From positions 186,001 to 250,000 of the forward strand of contig CBDCPM010000004.1 of NCBI GenBank assembly GCA_965220265.1: DNA of 64,000 nucleotides, written 5' to 3'. Of this stretch, positions 33,377 through 41,982 are shown in pieces. Source of the DNA: Bin87 sp965220265 (GTDB taxonomy: Bacteria > Chloroflexota > Dehalococcoidia > Lucifugimonadales > UBA3495). The notes below the pieces were generated by a model. The model did no database searches and was not told the origin of the DNA. It saw nothing but the letters and a program-made list of their open reading frames with translations. Both the position numbers and the translations under genes were made by a program. Each line of letters opens with the position of its first letter. Within the stretch, counting starts at the first letter, position 1.

Positions 33377-34396
33377 TTGACCACCGAACGCATCGCGCTG
33401 ACATTCAGCAGCCGGGACAACAACGATGACGACGACCTGATTGCCGTGGCGCAAGCCGCGGACCGTTTGGGATACGAATCGTTCTGGACCGGAGAGTCGT
33501 GGGGACGGGATGCTTTCACCGTGCTGACGATGCTGGCATGCCACACGGAACGCATAGGCTTGGGGACCGGCATAGTCACCGTTTACAGTAGGACACCGGG
33601 ATTGGTGGCGCAGAGCATCGCGTCCCTAGACTGCATCAGTAACGGGCGAGCCATCCTGGGACTTGGCAGCAGCGGTCGCATAGTGATCGAGGACTGGCAC
33701 GGCGTGAAATTTGACCACCCGGTGGCGCGCACGGCCGAGTACATCGACATCATCCGGTTGGCGCTTTCGGGGGAACGGGTCAACTACGAGGGCAGGTTCT
33801 ACAACCTGAAGCGTTTTCGCATGGGAGTGCGACCGGTGCAGGACCGGGTGCCGATCTACGTGGCGTCGCTGGGAAAGCGCAACCTGGAGTTGACCGGTCG
33901 AGCGGCGGACGGATGGCTGCCCATCTGGACGCATAGCGAGAAGCTTCCCGTGGTCAAGGAACCACTGGCGCATGCAGCGCAATCGGCTGGGCGGCAGGTT
34001 TCCGACGTGACGACGGCTCCGCAAATCCTCAGCTGCGCCAGTGGGGATGAGGCGACGGTAGCGGACGCGGTAGCGCAGGCACGGTCGCACATGGCCTTTT
34101 ACATCGGCGGGATGGGCCGGTACTACTACGATCTTTTCTGCAGGTACGGATACCAAGACGAGTGCGACCGGTTGCGGTCGGCGTGGGCGGAGGGAGACCG
34201 TGGCAAAGCGGCAGCCTGCATAGCCGATGAGATGGTAGACAACATCACGGTGATCGGGACACCAGATGACTGCCGGGAGAAGATGTCCCGCTTCCGGAGC
34301 AACGGCGTCGATATGCCGATAGTCGCGTTCCCACACGGTTCCGACCGCGACACGATGCTGGCCACGCTGGAAGCGCTGGCACCCACGACGGGCTAA
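33377..34396 (+). CDS. LLM class flavin/F420-dependent oxidoreductase
   Basis: A 339-aa luciferase-like TIM barrel of the methylene-tetrahydromethanopterin-reductase type: YESFWTGESWGRDAFTVL, ERIGLGTGIVTVYSRTPG, GRAILGLGSSGRIVIEDWHG, and VPIYVASLGKRNLELTGRAADGWLP. The cofactor could be F420 or FMN; many Chloroflexota homologues use F420. TTG start with GAGG 7 nt upstream. Physiological substrate unknown. Confidence 0.88.
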   Translation: MTTERIALTFSSRDNNDDDDLIAVAQAADRLGYESFWTGESWGRDAFTVLTMLACHTERIGLGTGIVTVYSRTPGLVAQSIASLDCISNGRAILGLGSSGRIVIEDWHGVKFDHPVARTAEYIDIIRLALSGERVNYEGRFYNLKRFRMGVRPVQDRVPIYVASLGKRNLELTGRAADGWLPIWTHSEKLPVVKEPLAHAAQSAGRQVSDVTTAPQILSCASGDEATVADAVAQARSHMAFYIGGMGRYYYDLFCRYGYQDECDRLRSAWAEGDRGKAAACIADEMVDNITVIGTPDDCREKMSRFRSNGVDMPIVAFPHGSDRDTMLATLEALAPTTG

Positions 34397-34405
34397 GCCG
34401 GTCCC

Positions 34406-34984
34406 GTGAAGATCGGCGTGATCTCCGACACCCATTCCGCGGGGAGCGGCAGGGACTTGCCGACTGCGGTTTTCGACGCATTGGCGGGCTGCGAGTTATT
34501 GCTCCACTGCGGCGATTTGGAATGCATCGGCGTGTTGGACTACCTGGAGCGACTGGCGCCCGTGCTGGCGGTGCGCGGGTATGAGGACCCCGTTGAGCCA
34601 GGCGAGCGACTGGCCAACGTCTCCCGCATAGTCGAGGTGGCCGGCATACGCATTGGAATGGTGCACGACATACAGTGGCCACCGCCGGTGATTGCGACAA
34701 TGCCGGACGGGACCGGGCTGGTGTGGCCGGAATCAGGCCTGGGCACGCTACTTCGGAAGAAGTTTGGCGGAGAGGTTGACGTGGTAGCGTTTGGAGACAC
34801 GCATGAGGAATTGGTGGAATCGCAAGAAGGGGTACTGTTTGTGAACCCAGGGAGTCCCACTTACCCGGGTCGTCGCCACACGCCCCGCTCTCTGGGGACT
34901 ATCGCAGTACTGGATATCGACGGCGGCGAAATCAGTGCACGGATTGTAGATTTGGCACCGAAAACGGACAAACAACTTGATTGA
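34406..34984 (+). CDS. YfcE/MJ0936-type metallophosphoesterase
   Basis: 192 aa with calcineurin-like motifs: KIGVISDTHS, LLLHCGDLE, then AVRGYED in place of GNHD, VHDIQW, DVVAFGDTHEE and FVNPGSPTYPGRR. The canonical GNHD becomes GYED and GHTH becomes GDTH, so metal binding may be altered, though such variants occur in this family. GTG start at 34406. The hppA promoter -35 overlaps its stop. Confidence 0.85.
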   Translation: MKIGVISDTHSAGSGRDLPTAVFDALAGCELLLHCGDLECIGVLDYLERLAPVLAVRGYEDPVEPGERLANVSRIVEVAGIRIGMVHDIQWPPPVIATMPDGTGLVWPESGLGTLLRKKFGGEVDVVAFGDTHEELVESQEGVLFVNPGSPTYPGRRHTPRSLGTIAVLDIDGGEISARIVDLAPKTDKQLD

Positions 34985-35009
34985 CACCCAACTGGCCATG
35001 TGCTACTTA
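34981..35009 (+). promoter_or_regulatory. promoter of hppA
   Basis: TTGACA (34981-34986), 17-nt spacer ending TGTGC, TACTTA (35004-35009) as a poor -10. The TG adds extended -10 character. The leader to the ATG is about 40 nt. Confidence 0.5.
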
Positions 35010-35054
35010 TGCAATGTTTGTCGTGACTTTTAGCTGGAAAACGGAGAAGAGAGG

Positions 35055-37124
35055 ATGGAATCAATCATCGTAGCCTTGGTTGCCGGGGTGATTGCCTTGG
35101 CGTTCGCGGCCTTCATGGCCTTTCGGGTCATCGGCGCGGACCAGGGCAATGAACGCATGCGGGAGATTGGCGACGCGATCCGCACCGGTGCGTCCGCCTT
35201 CCTGCGCCGCGAGTACATGTCGCTGCTGCCATTTGTAATCGTGGTGGCGGTGGTGCTGGGGGTATTGGACTACACGGTCTTTACCCACGAATTGGGCGTG
35301 CCGGCCACGGCCATTTCATACCTAGTGGGCACGATCTGTTCCGGCCTGGCCGGGTTCGTGGGGATGAATGTGGCGGTACGCGCCAACATCCGAACCGCAG
35401 CGGCGGCGATGCGGGGATTGAATCCGGCGTTGCGGATAGCTTTCTCCAGCGGCACAGTGATGGGCGTAACCGTGGTAGGCATTGGCCTGCTGGGCGTGAC
35501 CATCCTGTACGTGATTTTCCAGGACATCGGCGCGGTGGCTGGGTTCGGGTTCGGCGCCAGCTCTATTGCCCTATTCGCACGCGTGGGAGGCGGAATCTTC
35601 ACCAAGGCGGCGGACGTGGGTTCCGACCTGGTGGGCAAGATTGAGGCAGGGATCCCCGAGGACGACCCGCGCAACCCGGGCGTGATCGCGGACAACGTGG
35701 GCGACAACGTAGGTGACGTGGCTGGCATGGGCGCCGATCTGTTCGAGTCCTACGTGGGCAGCATCATCTCGGCGGTGGCGTTGGCAGCGGCCAGCACGAC
35801 CGCCTTTGCGGTGTTCGGCAATGACGCGGTGTTCCCGATGCTGCTGGCCGGCGCGGGAATCATTGCCGCAATCCTGGGCACTTTCGTGGTGCGCAGCGGT
35901 GAGCAGGCTGATTTCGAAAAGCTACTATGGGCGCTCCGCTACGGCATCTTTGCGGCGGGCGGCCTGTTGATCGTATTTGCGGCCATCCTGACCATCACCC
36001 TGACCCACAACTGGTGGTGGTTCGGCTGCGTGGTGGCCGGCCTGATAGCGGGGACGATCATCGGCCTGGCAACCGAGTACTACACGTCATACAGCTACAA
36101 GCCGACGCAGCGGGTCTCGGAAGCGTCGCAGACCGGTGCGGCGACAGTCATCATCAGCGGCATAGCCTCAGGAATGCTGAGCACCCTGGTCCCGGTGATC
36201 TGCGTGTCGGTAGCCATCCTGCTGGCGTACTGGTTCGCGGGATTCTACGGGGTTGCGCTGGCCGGCGTCGGGCTGCTGTCTACCCTGGGCATCACCCTGG
36301 CCACCGACGCGTACGGGCCCGTCGCGGACAACGCGGGAGGTATCGCCGAGCAGGCTAACCTGGACCCGCAGGTGCGCGAGCGTACGGACGCGCTGGACGC
36401 TTTGGGGAACACCACGGCCGCCACGGGCAAGGGCTTTGCCATCGGATCGGCGGCCCTGACGTCACTGGCGCTGCTGGCTGCCTATTCAGTGAGCGCCGGG
36501 TTGATAACGCTGGGTACGGACGGCCGGATAGCCGCTGGCGGTACCGGCATCAATATCCTACAGCCGCAGATTTTGGTGGGTCTGGTCATCGGCGCGATGC
36601 TCCCGTTCATCTTCTCGGCGCTGACGATGCAGGCGGTCGGCAGGGCCGCGCAGGGCATCGTCGACGAGGTGCGCAGGCAGTTCCGCGAGATACCGGGCCT
36701 GATGGAAGGTACGGCCACTCCCGACTCGGCGCGGTGCGTGGACATCAGCACTCGAGCGGCGCTGCGGGAGATGATCCTCCCGGGCGTGATGGCTGTGCTA
36801 GCCCCGATAGCCGCCGGGTTCATATTGGGCGAGGCCGCCCTGGGCGGGTTGCTCATCGGAGCGGTTTCGGCCGGTTTCATGCTAGCGATCATGATGGCAT
36901 CGGCAGGCGGAACGTGGGACAACGCGAAGAAGTACGTTGAGCTGGGCAACTACGGCGGCAAGGGCTCGGATGCCCACAAGGCCGCGGTGGAAGGCGACGT
37001 GGTCGGGGATCCCTTCAAGGACACTTCCGGACCGAGCCTGAACATCCTGCTGAAGCTGATGGCGATCGTATCGCTGGTGTTCGCTCCGGCATTCGTGGCG
37101 GCGCCGTCGCTGATCAACCTGTAG
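35055..37124 (+). CDS. hppA: K+-dependent membrane-bound pyrophosphatase
   Basis: A 689-aa polytopic enzyme that hydrolyses PPi and pumps H+ (or Na+). The active-site DVGSDLVGKIEAGIPEDDPRNP and DNVGDNVGDVAGMGADLFES are intact, as is DAYGPVADNAGGIAEQ. GNTTAATGKGFAIGSAAL has Ala at the position that is Lys in K+-independent enzymes, so it is the K+-dependent class. Sixteen or so helices; length typical. The ion pumped cannot be decided from sequence by eye. GGAG lies before the ATG and a terminator follows. Confidence 0.95.
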   Translation: MESIIVALVAGVIALAFAAFMAFRVIGADQGNERMREIGDAIRTGASAFLRREYMSLLPFVIVVAVVLGVLDYTVFTHELGVPATAISYLVGTICSGLAGFVGMNVAVRANIRTAAAAMRGLNPALRIAFSSGTVMGVTVVGIGLLGVTILYVIFQDIGAVAGFGFGASSIALFARVGGGIFTKAADVGSDLVGKIEAGIPEDDPRNPGVIADNVGDNVGDVAGMGADLFESYVGSIISAVALAAASTTAFAVFGNDAVFPMLLAGAGIIAAILGTFVVRSGEQADFEKLLWALRYGIFAAGGLLIVFAAILTITLTHNWWWFGCVVAGLIAGTIIGLATEYYTSYSYKPTQRVSEASQTGAATVIISGIASGMLSTLVPVICVSVAILLAYWFAGFYGVALAGVGLLSTLGITLATDAYGPVADNAGGIAEQANLDPQVRERTDALDALGNTTAATGKGFAIGSAALTSLALLAAYSVSAGLITLGTDGRIAAGGTGINILQPQILVGLVIGAMLPFIFSALTMQAVGRAAQGIVDEVRRQFREIPGLMEGTATPDSARCVDISTRAALREMILPGVMAVLAPIAAGFILGEAALGGLLIGAVSAGFMLAIMMASAGGTWDNAKKYVELGNYGGKGSDAHKAAVEGDVVGDPFKDTSGPSLNILLKLMAIVSLVFAPAFVAAPSLINL

Positions 37125-37153
37125 GTGCGACGAACGGCATACGGTATATATGG

Positions 37154-37184
37154 GGGCGGCCCGGCGGGTCGCCCTCTTTCGTTG
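37154..37184 (+). terminator. terminator after hppA
   Basis: 9-bp stem GGGCGGCCC/GGGTCGCCC (one G-T) with a 3-nt loop followed by TCTTTCGTT, 30 nt after the hppA stop. Confidence 0.75.
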
Positions 37185-37253
37185 GGCCAGCACGACTGGC
37201 GTGGGGCGCCGGCGAATGGCACAATGGCGGAAAATCAGGATGGGGGCAGGGTA

Positions 37254-37943
37254 ATGAGTCGCATCACAGCCAGCGGCAGGTGTGAACTGTGCGGGAAATC
37301 GTATCGCAAATCCGGGATGGCGCGGCATCTGCAAAGTTGCCTGACGCGAACCGGATGGCCGGATCCACCAACCGCCTCCTCCAGCCGTCGGCCCCGGCAG
37401 GTCAAGGGTATCCACATTTCGGTTACGGACGCCTACCGACCGGAATATTGGCTGCACCTGGCGGCGCCGGCCAGCGCGAAATTGGTTGACCTGGACGATT
37501 GCCTGAGGGCTACCTGGGTGGACTGCTGCGGGCATCTCAGCGCGTTTGACATCGGAGGCGAGGAGTACCATTCCTACCCTCAGTACGGCGATAAAGGAAT
37601 GAGCACCACGCTGGGCCGCGCCGTCCCGCCGGGAACCAACTTCCGGTACGAGTACGACTTCGGCACCACGACCCACCTGACGCTGCGCAGCGTGGATGAG
37701 CTGACTGTGCCATCGGGCGGGATCCGCCTGTTGGCCCGCAACGACGCGCCGGAGATTGTATGCGGAGTGTGCGGAGCGGCGGCGACTCGAGTCGGCCAGT
37801 CGGAGGATGATTGGCTAATGATGACCGCCGGATTATGCGATTCCTGCGCCGCCACCACCGGCGAACAAGCGGCATATCTGTTGCCGGTGGTCAACTCGCC
37901 GAGGTCCGGGATGTGTGGCTACGAGGGGCCGTGGGGCGATTAG
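37254..37943 (+). CDS. zinc-finger protein with pRiA4b ORF-3-like domain
   Basis: 229 aa. A CxxC-x12-HxxxC knuckle (CELCGKSYRKSGMARHLQSC) at the N-terminus is followed by a domain with LDDCLRATWVDCCGHLSAF and NFRYEYDFGTTTHLTL, like the YDFGDxWEH region of pRiA4b/IS1096 ORF-3-like proteins. A second CxxC pair (CGVCG, CDSCA) lies near the C-terminus. Start ATG 37254 has a weak GGG before it. Probably nucleic-acid or regulatory; function unknown. It stands alone between the hppA terminator and an SDR. Confidence 0.7.
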   Translation: MSRITASGRCELCGKSYRKSGMARHLQSCLTRTGWPDPPTASSSRRPRQVKGIHISVTDAYRPEYWLHLAAPASAKLVDLDDCLRATWVDCCGHLSAFDIGGEEYHSYPQYGDKGMSTTLGRAVPPGTNFRYEYDFGTTTHLTLRSVDELTVPSGGIRLLARNDAPEIVCGVCGAAATRVGQSEDDWLMMTAGLCDSCAATTGEQAAYLLPVVNSPRSGMCGYEGPWGD

Positions 37944-38033
37944 CCTGCAAAGCCCCGACGCCGGTCTCGGAAGGCCGGATGAATTTCCCAACGGAGATCG
38001 CTTCTCTCCGATTCAAGCATGGAGACGACAGCA

Positions 38034-38813
38034 ATGACCAGCAGCAACGGCAATCTTTTTGACCTCACCGGAAAGGTGGCGCTGATTACGGGAGGCAACG
38101 GCGGTCTGGGCTTGGGCATGGCGTTGGGACTGGCCAACGCCGGGGCGGACATCGCCATCGCCGCGCGCAACGCGCAGAAGAACGCAGCGGCCGTGGCCGA
38201 GATCGAGGCGACCGGCCGCAGCGCCTTTGCGATTCCAACGGACGTCACGAGCGAGTCGGACATCGACGACATGGCGTCGCGCGCCATGGCCCATTTCGGC
38301 CACGTTGACATCCTGATCAACAATGCGGGGGCCACGATGCGCAAGGCACCGGAGGACATCACCGCCGCCGAGTGGGACAACGTGCTTGACGTGAATCTGC
38401 GGGCAGCTTTCCTCTCGTGCAAGGCGATCTACCCACATTTCAAGGCCCAGGGCGGGGGGAAGATCATCAGCATCGGCAGCATGTACAGCATCTTCGGCGG
38501 CGGCGGCAGCGGGGTGCCCTACTCGTCCAGCAAGGGCGGGATCGTGCAGCTGGCCAAGAGCTTCGCGGTGGCGTGGGCCGGAGACAACGTCCAGTCCAAC
38601 GCGATACTACCGGGTTGGTTCATGACCGAGCTGACGCAGGCAATTCCGGAAACGCAGCCGGAGCGTTACGACCTGATCAACAAGCGCATACCGATGGGAA
38701 GGTGGGGCGACGCCAACGAGCTGCAGGGAGCGGCGGTGTTCCTGGCAAGCCGGGCGTCGGATTACGTGACGGGGGCGGTTATCGCGGTTGACGGGGGATT
38801 TTCGGTGGCGTGA
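38034..38813 (+). CDS. SDR family oxidoreductase (gluconate/2-deoxygluconate dehydrogenase-like)
   Basis: 259 aa, intact SDR: ALITGGNGGLGLGMA, ILINNAGATMR, ISIGSMYSIFGG (Ser), and PYSSSKGG (Tyr/Lys). The MYSIFGGG.GVPYSSSKGGI stretch resembles KduD/gluconate 5-dehydrogenase-type enzymes, but the substrate is not certain. Start ATG 38034 has GGAG 9 nt upstream; ATG 38019 is in frame. Confidence 0.88.
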   Translation: MTSSNGNLFDLTGKVALITGGNGGLGLGMALGLANAGADIAIAARNAQKNAAAVAEIEATGRSAFAIPTDVTSESDIDDMASRAMAHFGHVDILINNAGATMRKAPEDITAAEWDNVLDVNLRAAFLSCKAIYPHFKAQGGGKIISIGSMYSIFGGGGSGVPYSSSKGGIVQLAKSFAVAWAGDNVQSNAILPGWFMTELTQAIPETQPERYDLINKRIPMGRWGDANELQGAAVFLASRASDYVTGAVIAVDGGFSVA

Positions 38814-38886
38814 GGCGACGTAACCGACAGCGTGCATTCAGCGGCGACCATCCACACAATAACGATCCAACGACATAGGATAGTTT

Positions 38887-39119
38887 TTGAAAACCCTGTT
38901 GTCGACGGGCAGCCTGTATTCCGCGCTTACTGAAGTGGCTGACCGTAGCGGCAGGGCGGTACAGGATATTGCCGTGGAGGCCATTGAGGCGTGGCTCGCC
39001 GACCTGGAGCCTGACGTTGAAGAACGCCAAGAGATCGAGATTGCCCGTGCAGCAGCGGACGAAAAGGGCGGACCGAATTCGAGGAATTTTTCGCCGAGGT
39101 GTTCGGCGAACAAAGCTAA
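38887..39119 (+). pseudogene. frameshifted antitoxin-like (ribbon-helix-helix-type) gene
   Basis: From TTG 38887 the frame encodes LYSALTEVADRSGRAVQDIAVEAIEAWLAD, an RHH-like stretch, and IEIARAAADEKGG. Restoring one base near 39071 brings in TEFEEFFAEVFGEQS and a stop at 39117-39119, which is a far more sensible ending than the current frame (a Ser/Arg/Cys-rich tail). So a one-base deletion, real or from sequencing, has broken it. The following 26 bases hold only GTG-DYWWRVK, not a full toxin. Confidence 0.55.
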
Positions 39120-39164
39120 CCGTGGACTATTGGTGGCGGGTTAAATGAAAATATGTTGCCGCCA

Positions 39165-39407
39165 TCACAAGCAGGGCAGCAACTCCCAAAAAACGAGTGG
39201 CGGGATGTACAACTTTAATGCCCAACCGATCAACGCCAGCAACCAGATGATGCCGCCCAAGGATTGCTGCACCGGGTTAGCTGAACTCCTGGTCCACGTG
39301 ATCAAGAATTGGTCAATTTGGTCTTCAAACAGTCCGAATACCACCACCGCCAGAACGGGTACGGCCAGCACCGCAAAGCAGCGCGCGTAGGCTGACCTGT
39401 CAGACAA
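39165..39407 (-). CDS. small membrane protein
   Basis: 80 aa with two hydrophobic helices (CFAVLAVPVLAVVVFGLF and GIIWLLALIGWALKLYIPPLVF) linked by an amphipathic stretch with DQIDQF. The opposite strand also has an open frame (39145-39390), but its composition (many Ser/Thr/Asn, Met-Tyr) is unlike a protein. No family recognised. It stands between the broken antitoxin and formamidase. Confidence 0.5.
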   Translation of the reverse strand: MSDRSAYARCFAVLAVPVLAVVVFGLFEDQIDQFLITWTRSSANPVQQSLGGIIWLLALIGWALKLYIPPLVFWELLPCL

Positions 39408-39496
39408 CGCGCATTCTCATAGCAGAACCGGGGCGGGCGTGATGCCCGGGCGACATATGGCGGTTCACGCGCGAGGAGACCATCCGCCGCCCAGGC

Positions 39497-40369
39497 CTAT
39501 AGTTGCTCCAGAGCCTGGCGGGAGAGCATCATCTTGACGGGGCTGATGGGCCGGAAGGTGCGGGAGACACGGACGTCGCCGGCGAGGCTGCAGAGGGTGT
39601 AGGCGTCGTAGGGCTGCATTCCCTTCTCGGTGATCAAGAAGTCCACCATGTCGCGTACGGCCTGCTTCATCGCGGGGCCGAGATCGTCGCCGTGGGACAG
39701 GACGACGTAGTGTTCAGGGGTGATGGCGCGCGGGCCGGTGAGGCTCATGCCCTTTTCGACGGTGACGCGGACGTGGGTGTCGGCGGAACACTCGGCTCCG
39801 GTTCCGGCCACAGCGCCATCGCCGACGACAGCGTGACAGTCACCCATGGCAAGCAGGGCGCCAGGGACGAACACCGGCAAGTAGAGCACGCTACCCTCGA
39901 CCAGCTCTTTCATGTCGATGTCGCCGCCGTAGGGGCCGCTGTCGCTGGCGGTTTCCTGCGGGTAGGTGGGCGTCGTGGCAACCAGGCCCAGTGACGGATT
40001 CAAGGGCAGACGCATGCCGCTGGGCAGCACCAGGTCATCGCCGTCAATGCTCATCACGGTGGGGTAGCCTTCGGTGAACTCGGATTCGAGGAAGCCGCGG
40101 CCGGGCATCACCATGTGGGCAGGGTTCTCCTTGGGCTTGATGCTGACGAACTCGATGCGGAGGGCGTCCCCGGGTTCAGCTCCGTTGACGTAGATCGGGC
40201 CGGTGGCGGGGCCTTTGAGGGACTTTTCCTGCAGGGCACCGGGTTCGCGGATGCCCTCGAAAGCGTCCCAAGTTTCCACCATGAGGTCGTCGCCGGAGTC
40301 GATGGTTACGGCCGGCTCATTCTCGGGGTGGAGGACGTAGATGCGGTGGTCACGGGAGATGGATTTCAT
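39497..40369 (-). CDS. acetamidase/formamidase family protein
   Basis: 290 aa of the FmdA/AmdA fold: PATGPIYVNGAEPGDALRIEFV, a metal-site region GGDIDMKELVEGSVLYLPVFVPGALLAMGDCHAVVGDGA and a final YTLCSLAGDVRVSRTF. It hydrolyses short-chain amides (formamide, acetamide) to ammonia and the acid. ATG 40369 overlaps the stop of the upstream nuclease-like gene (ATGA) and has AGGAG 8 nt before it. Confidence 0.92.
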   Translation of the reverse strand: MKSISRDHRIYVLHPENEPAVTIDSGDDLMVETWDAFEGIREPGALQEKSLKGPATGPIYVNGAEPGDALRIEFVSIKPKENPAHMVMPGRGFLESEFTEGYPTVMSIDGDDLVLPSGMRLPLNPSLGLVATTPTYPQETASDSGPYGGDIDMKELVEGSVLYLPVFVPGALLAMGDCHAVVGDGAVAGTGAECSADTHVRVTVEKGMSLTGPRAITPEHYVVLSHGDDLGPAMKQAVRDMVDFLITEKGMQPYDAYTLCSLAGDVRVSRTFRPISPVKMMLSRQALEQL

Positions 40370-41022
40370 AGCGTGATCTCCTGTCTTGGAGGAATCTCTA
40401 TAGCCAAGTAGCGGAAGGTTTGCCCGGGTTTGTCGCCGAACGATGAGTAATCCCTCCAGCGCATCCGGTAGGAATGCTTGAGTTGGATCGGATCTTCGCG
40501 GTTCCGCTTGGTACCAACACTGGCGTTATCGCTCCACCACAAGTTGCCGCTGAAGACTTCCCGACCGTCGTGTATTCGAAATGCCGAATCGACAGCGCCA
40601 GTATTCGTAGATGGCGTCCAATAGCGGTGATCATTGGTGAGCAAAACTGCGTATCCCAGGTTGGCATCTTCACGCATATCTAACACCCGTTCTACGCGCT
40701 GTATGTCCTTCAAGAAGTCGTACCTCCTTGTATCCTGGGCGCTTTGATCGCGGAGCGCAAATTGCTCACCCAGCCAATCGAGAGCCAAGAGCTTGGTGCA
40801 GTATTTCAGCTCAATGGCCAGATGTGCCCGGTTAGTGCTAATCCAAATCTCCAGCGCTAATCGGCGCTCACCCGCTCCGGAGGCATTAAATTCGAGGCGC
40901 ACCTCACAACCAGGCTGGGTTTCGTGAATATGCCAAGCCAGCGCGTGCTGGAAATCCGCCTCCGAATGAAAAATGCGGCGACGCAGAAACAAACCGGACA
41001 TCAGGTCATCAATATCGAGCAT
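40366..41022 (-). CDS. PD-(D/E)XK nuclease-like protein of unknown function
   Basis: 218 aa if started at ATG 41022. IFHSEADFQHALAWHI resembles the helix with Glu that begins such nuclease cores; LALEIWIS and AIELKY supply the E...ExK motif; QDTRRYDFLKDIQRVE follows. It lacks any recognised partner domain. An in-frame start at 41166 exists, but the extra 48 residues look non-coding. Its stop overlaps the formamidase start. Probable role: DNA or RNA cutting, maybe defence; inferred. Confidence 0.65.
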   Translation of the reverse strand: MLDIDDLMSGLFLRRRIFHSEADFQHALAWHIHETQPGCEVRLEFNASGAGERRLALEIWISTNRAHLAIELKYCTKLLALDWLGEQFALRDQSAQDTRRYDFLKDIQRVERVLDMREDANLGYAVLLTNDHRYWTPSTNTGAVDSAFRIHDGREVFSGNLWWSDNASVGTKRNREDPIQLKHSYRMRWRDYSSFGDKPGQTFRYLAIEIPPRQEITL

Positions 41023-41202
41023 TGTTACTATCGGACCAAAGCGCTGGCGGCAGACGTTGGGCGAGCAGTCAGGGTTGTAAATCCAGCCGCGCTGGTTGGC
41101 AAAATGTAACTGTTCAGAGTTGATGAGATCTGCGGGCTTTTTGGCCGTTCCCAGAGCCGTGGCCAAGTAGGCAATTCCGGTGCTGAGCCGATCAGATCCC
41201 CC

Positions 41203-41565
41203 TCAAACGTGAACAATTACGGCAAAATCTTTGAGTTGCAAAGCAACACTGCGGAAGGCGTTTCTGCGCTCCGGTATGGCGTCGAATCTGATGAGAGAGT
41301 GGGCTGCGTTTGCGGGCAACGGGTCCGGCACAATAGAGAGACCCAGGCTTTCGCACTCCTCTGCCGTAACAGCCATAACCCCGCTGGCTGTGTCGCCTTG
41401 GCCTACGAAGTGTCTGTACGCAGCTTCCGCCGAGACAAGGCGGCTGTCGTAGGCTGACAGATTAGGGTCTGTGCGCCGGAAGGGGTTGAAGTCAGCGGAA
41501 GTCGCGGTGTCCGGTGAGTCTGGGTTGGGATAAATCATCACATAATAGAGGTAAGGCGCGGTCAC
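41203..41565 (-). CDS. uncharacterised protein B of overlapping pair
   Basis: 120 aa, no family named. It contains DPNLSAYDSRLVSAEAAYRHF, VMAVTAEECESLGLSIVPDP and PANAAHSLIRFDAI, a conserved-looking pattern. The GTG start at 41565 overlaps the TGA of the preceding gene (GTGA), so the two are translationally coupled. The pair's size and coupling fit a small two-component module, but no toxin motif is identifiable. Confidence 0.65.
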   Translation of the reverse strand: MTAPYLYYVMIYPNPDSPDTATSADFNPFRRTDPNLSAYDSRLVSAEAAYRHFVGQGDTASGVMAVTAEECESLGLSIVPDPLPANAAHSLIRFDAIPERRNAFRSVALQLKDFAVIVHV

Positions 41566-41948
41566 CCGGTTGCTCCGTCGACTTTCGCAAGATAGTTCGC
41601 CAGCCGAGTCCATCCTTCGGCTTCTGCCATGTCAAGGAGGACTTCACCGGAGTTTTGGGTGCGCGTGTCGGCCCATACCAGTTCTCCGCGGCGGGTTTCG
41701 GGGGCAATCTCCAAGCTGATTTCGGCGTCGGGAAATGACCATTCCGCGGAAACGAAGCCGTATGTAGTCGGGCATATAATTGGCTCCGGGGCGTGAACCG
41801 GGTACATTTGTAGGAAAGCTTCCGACAACCAGTTCAGGTATTCAATGTCAAAGGCTACCCCTTCGCCGTTACGCCAGCCGTCGGACAAATAGCGCAAGCT
41901 AGCGATTTGTCGGCTGGCTTTCAGCCCGGAGGACTCAATAGTGGCCAT
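41562..41948 (-). CDS. uncharacterised protein A of overlapping pair
   Basis: 128 aa. IASLRYLSDGWRNGEGVAF, LNWLSEAFLQMYPVHAPEPIICPTTYGFVSAEWSF and ISLEIAPETRRGELVWAD form an alternating alpha/beta pattern with conserved aromatic residues; I know no name for the family. It is the upstream member of the coupled pair. It lies 34 nt after the SbcD-like phosphoesterase gene and may belong to that transcript. Confidence 0.65.
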   Translation of the reverse strand: MATIESSGLKASRQIASLRYLSDGWRNGEGVAFDIEYLNWLSEAFLQMYPVHAPEPIICPTTYGFVSAEWSFPDAEISLEIAPETRRGELVWADTRTQNSGEVLLDMAEAEGWTRLANYLAKVDGATG

Positions 41949-41982
41949 GGCGCGACTCCTTTGATTGATCCCGTCAAAACCA

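Noticed and set aside
39145..39390. Plus-strand 81-codon frame
   Set aside because: Its composition is not protein-like, while the minus strand gives a two-helix membrane protein.
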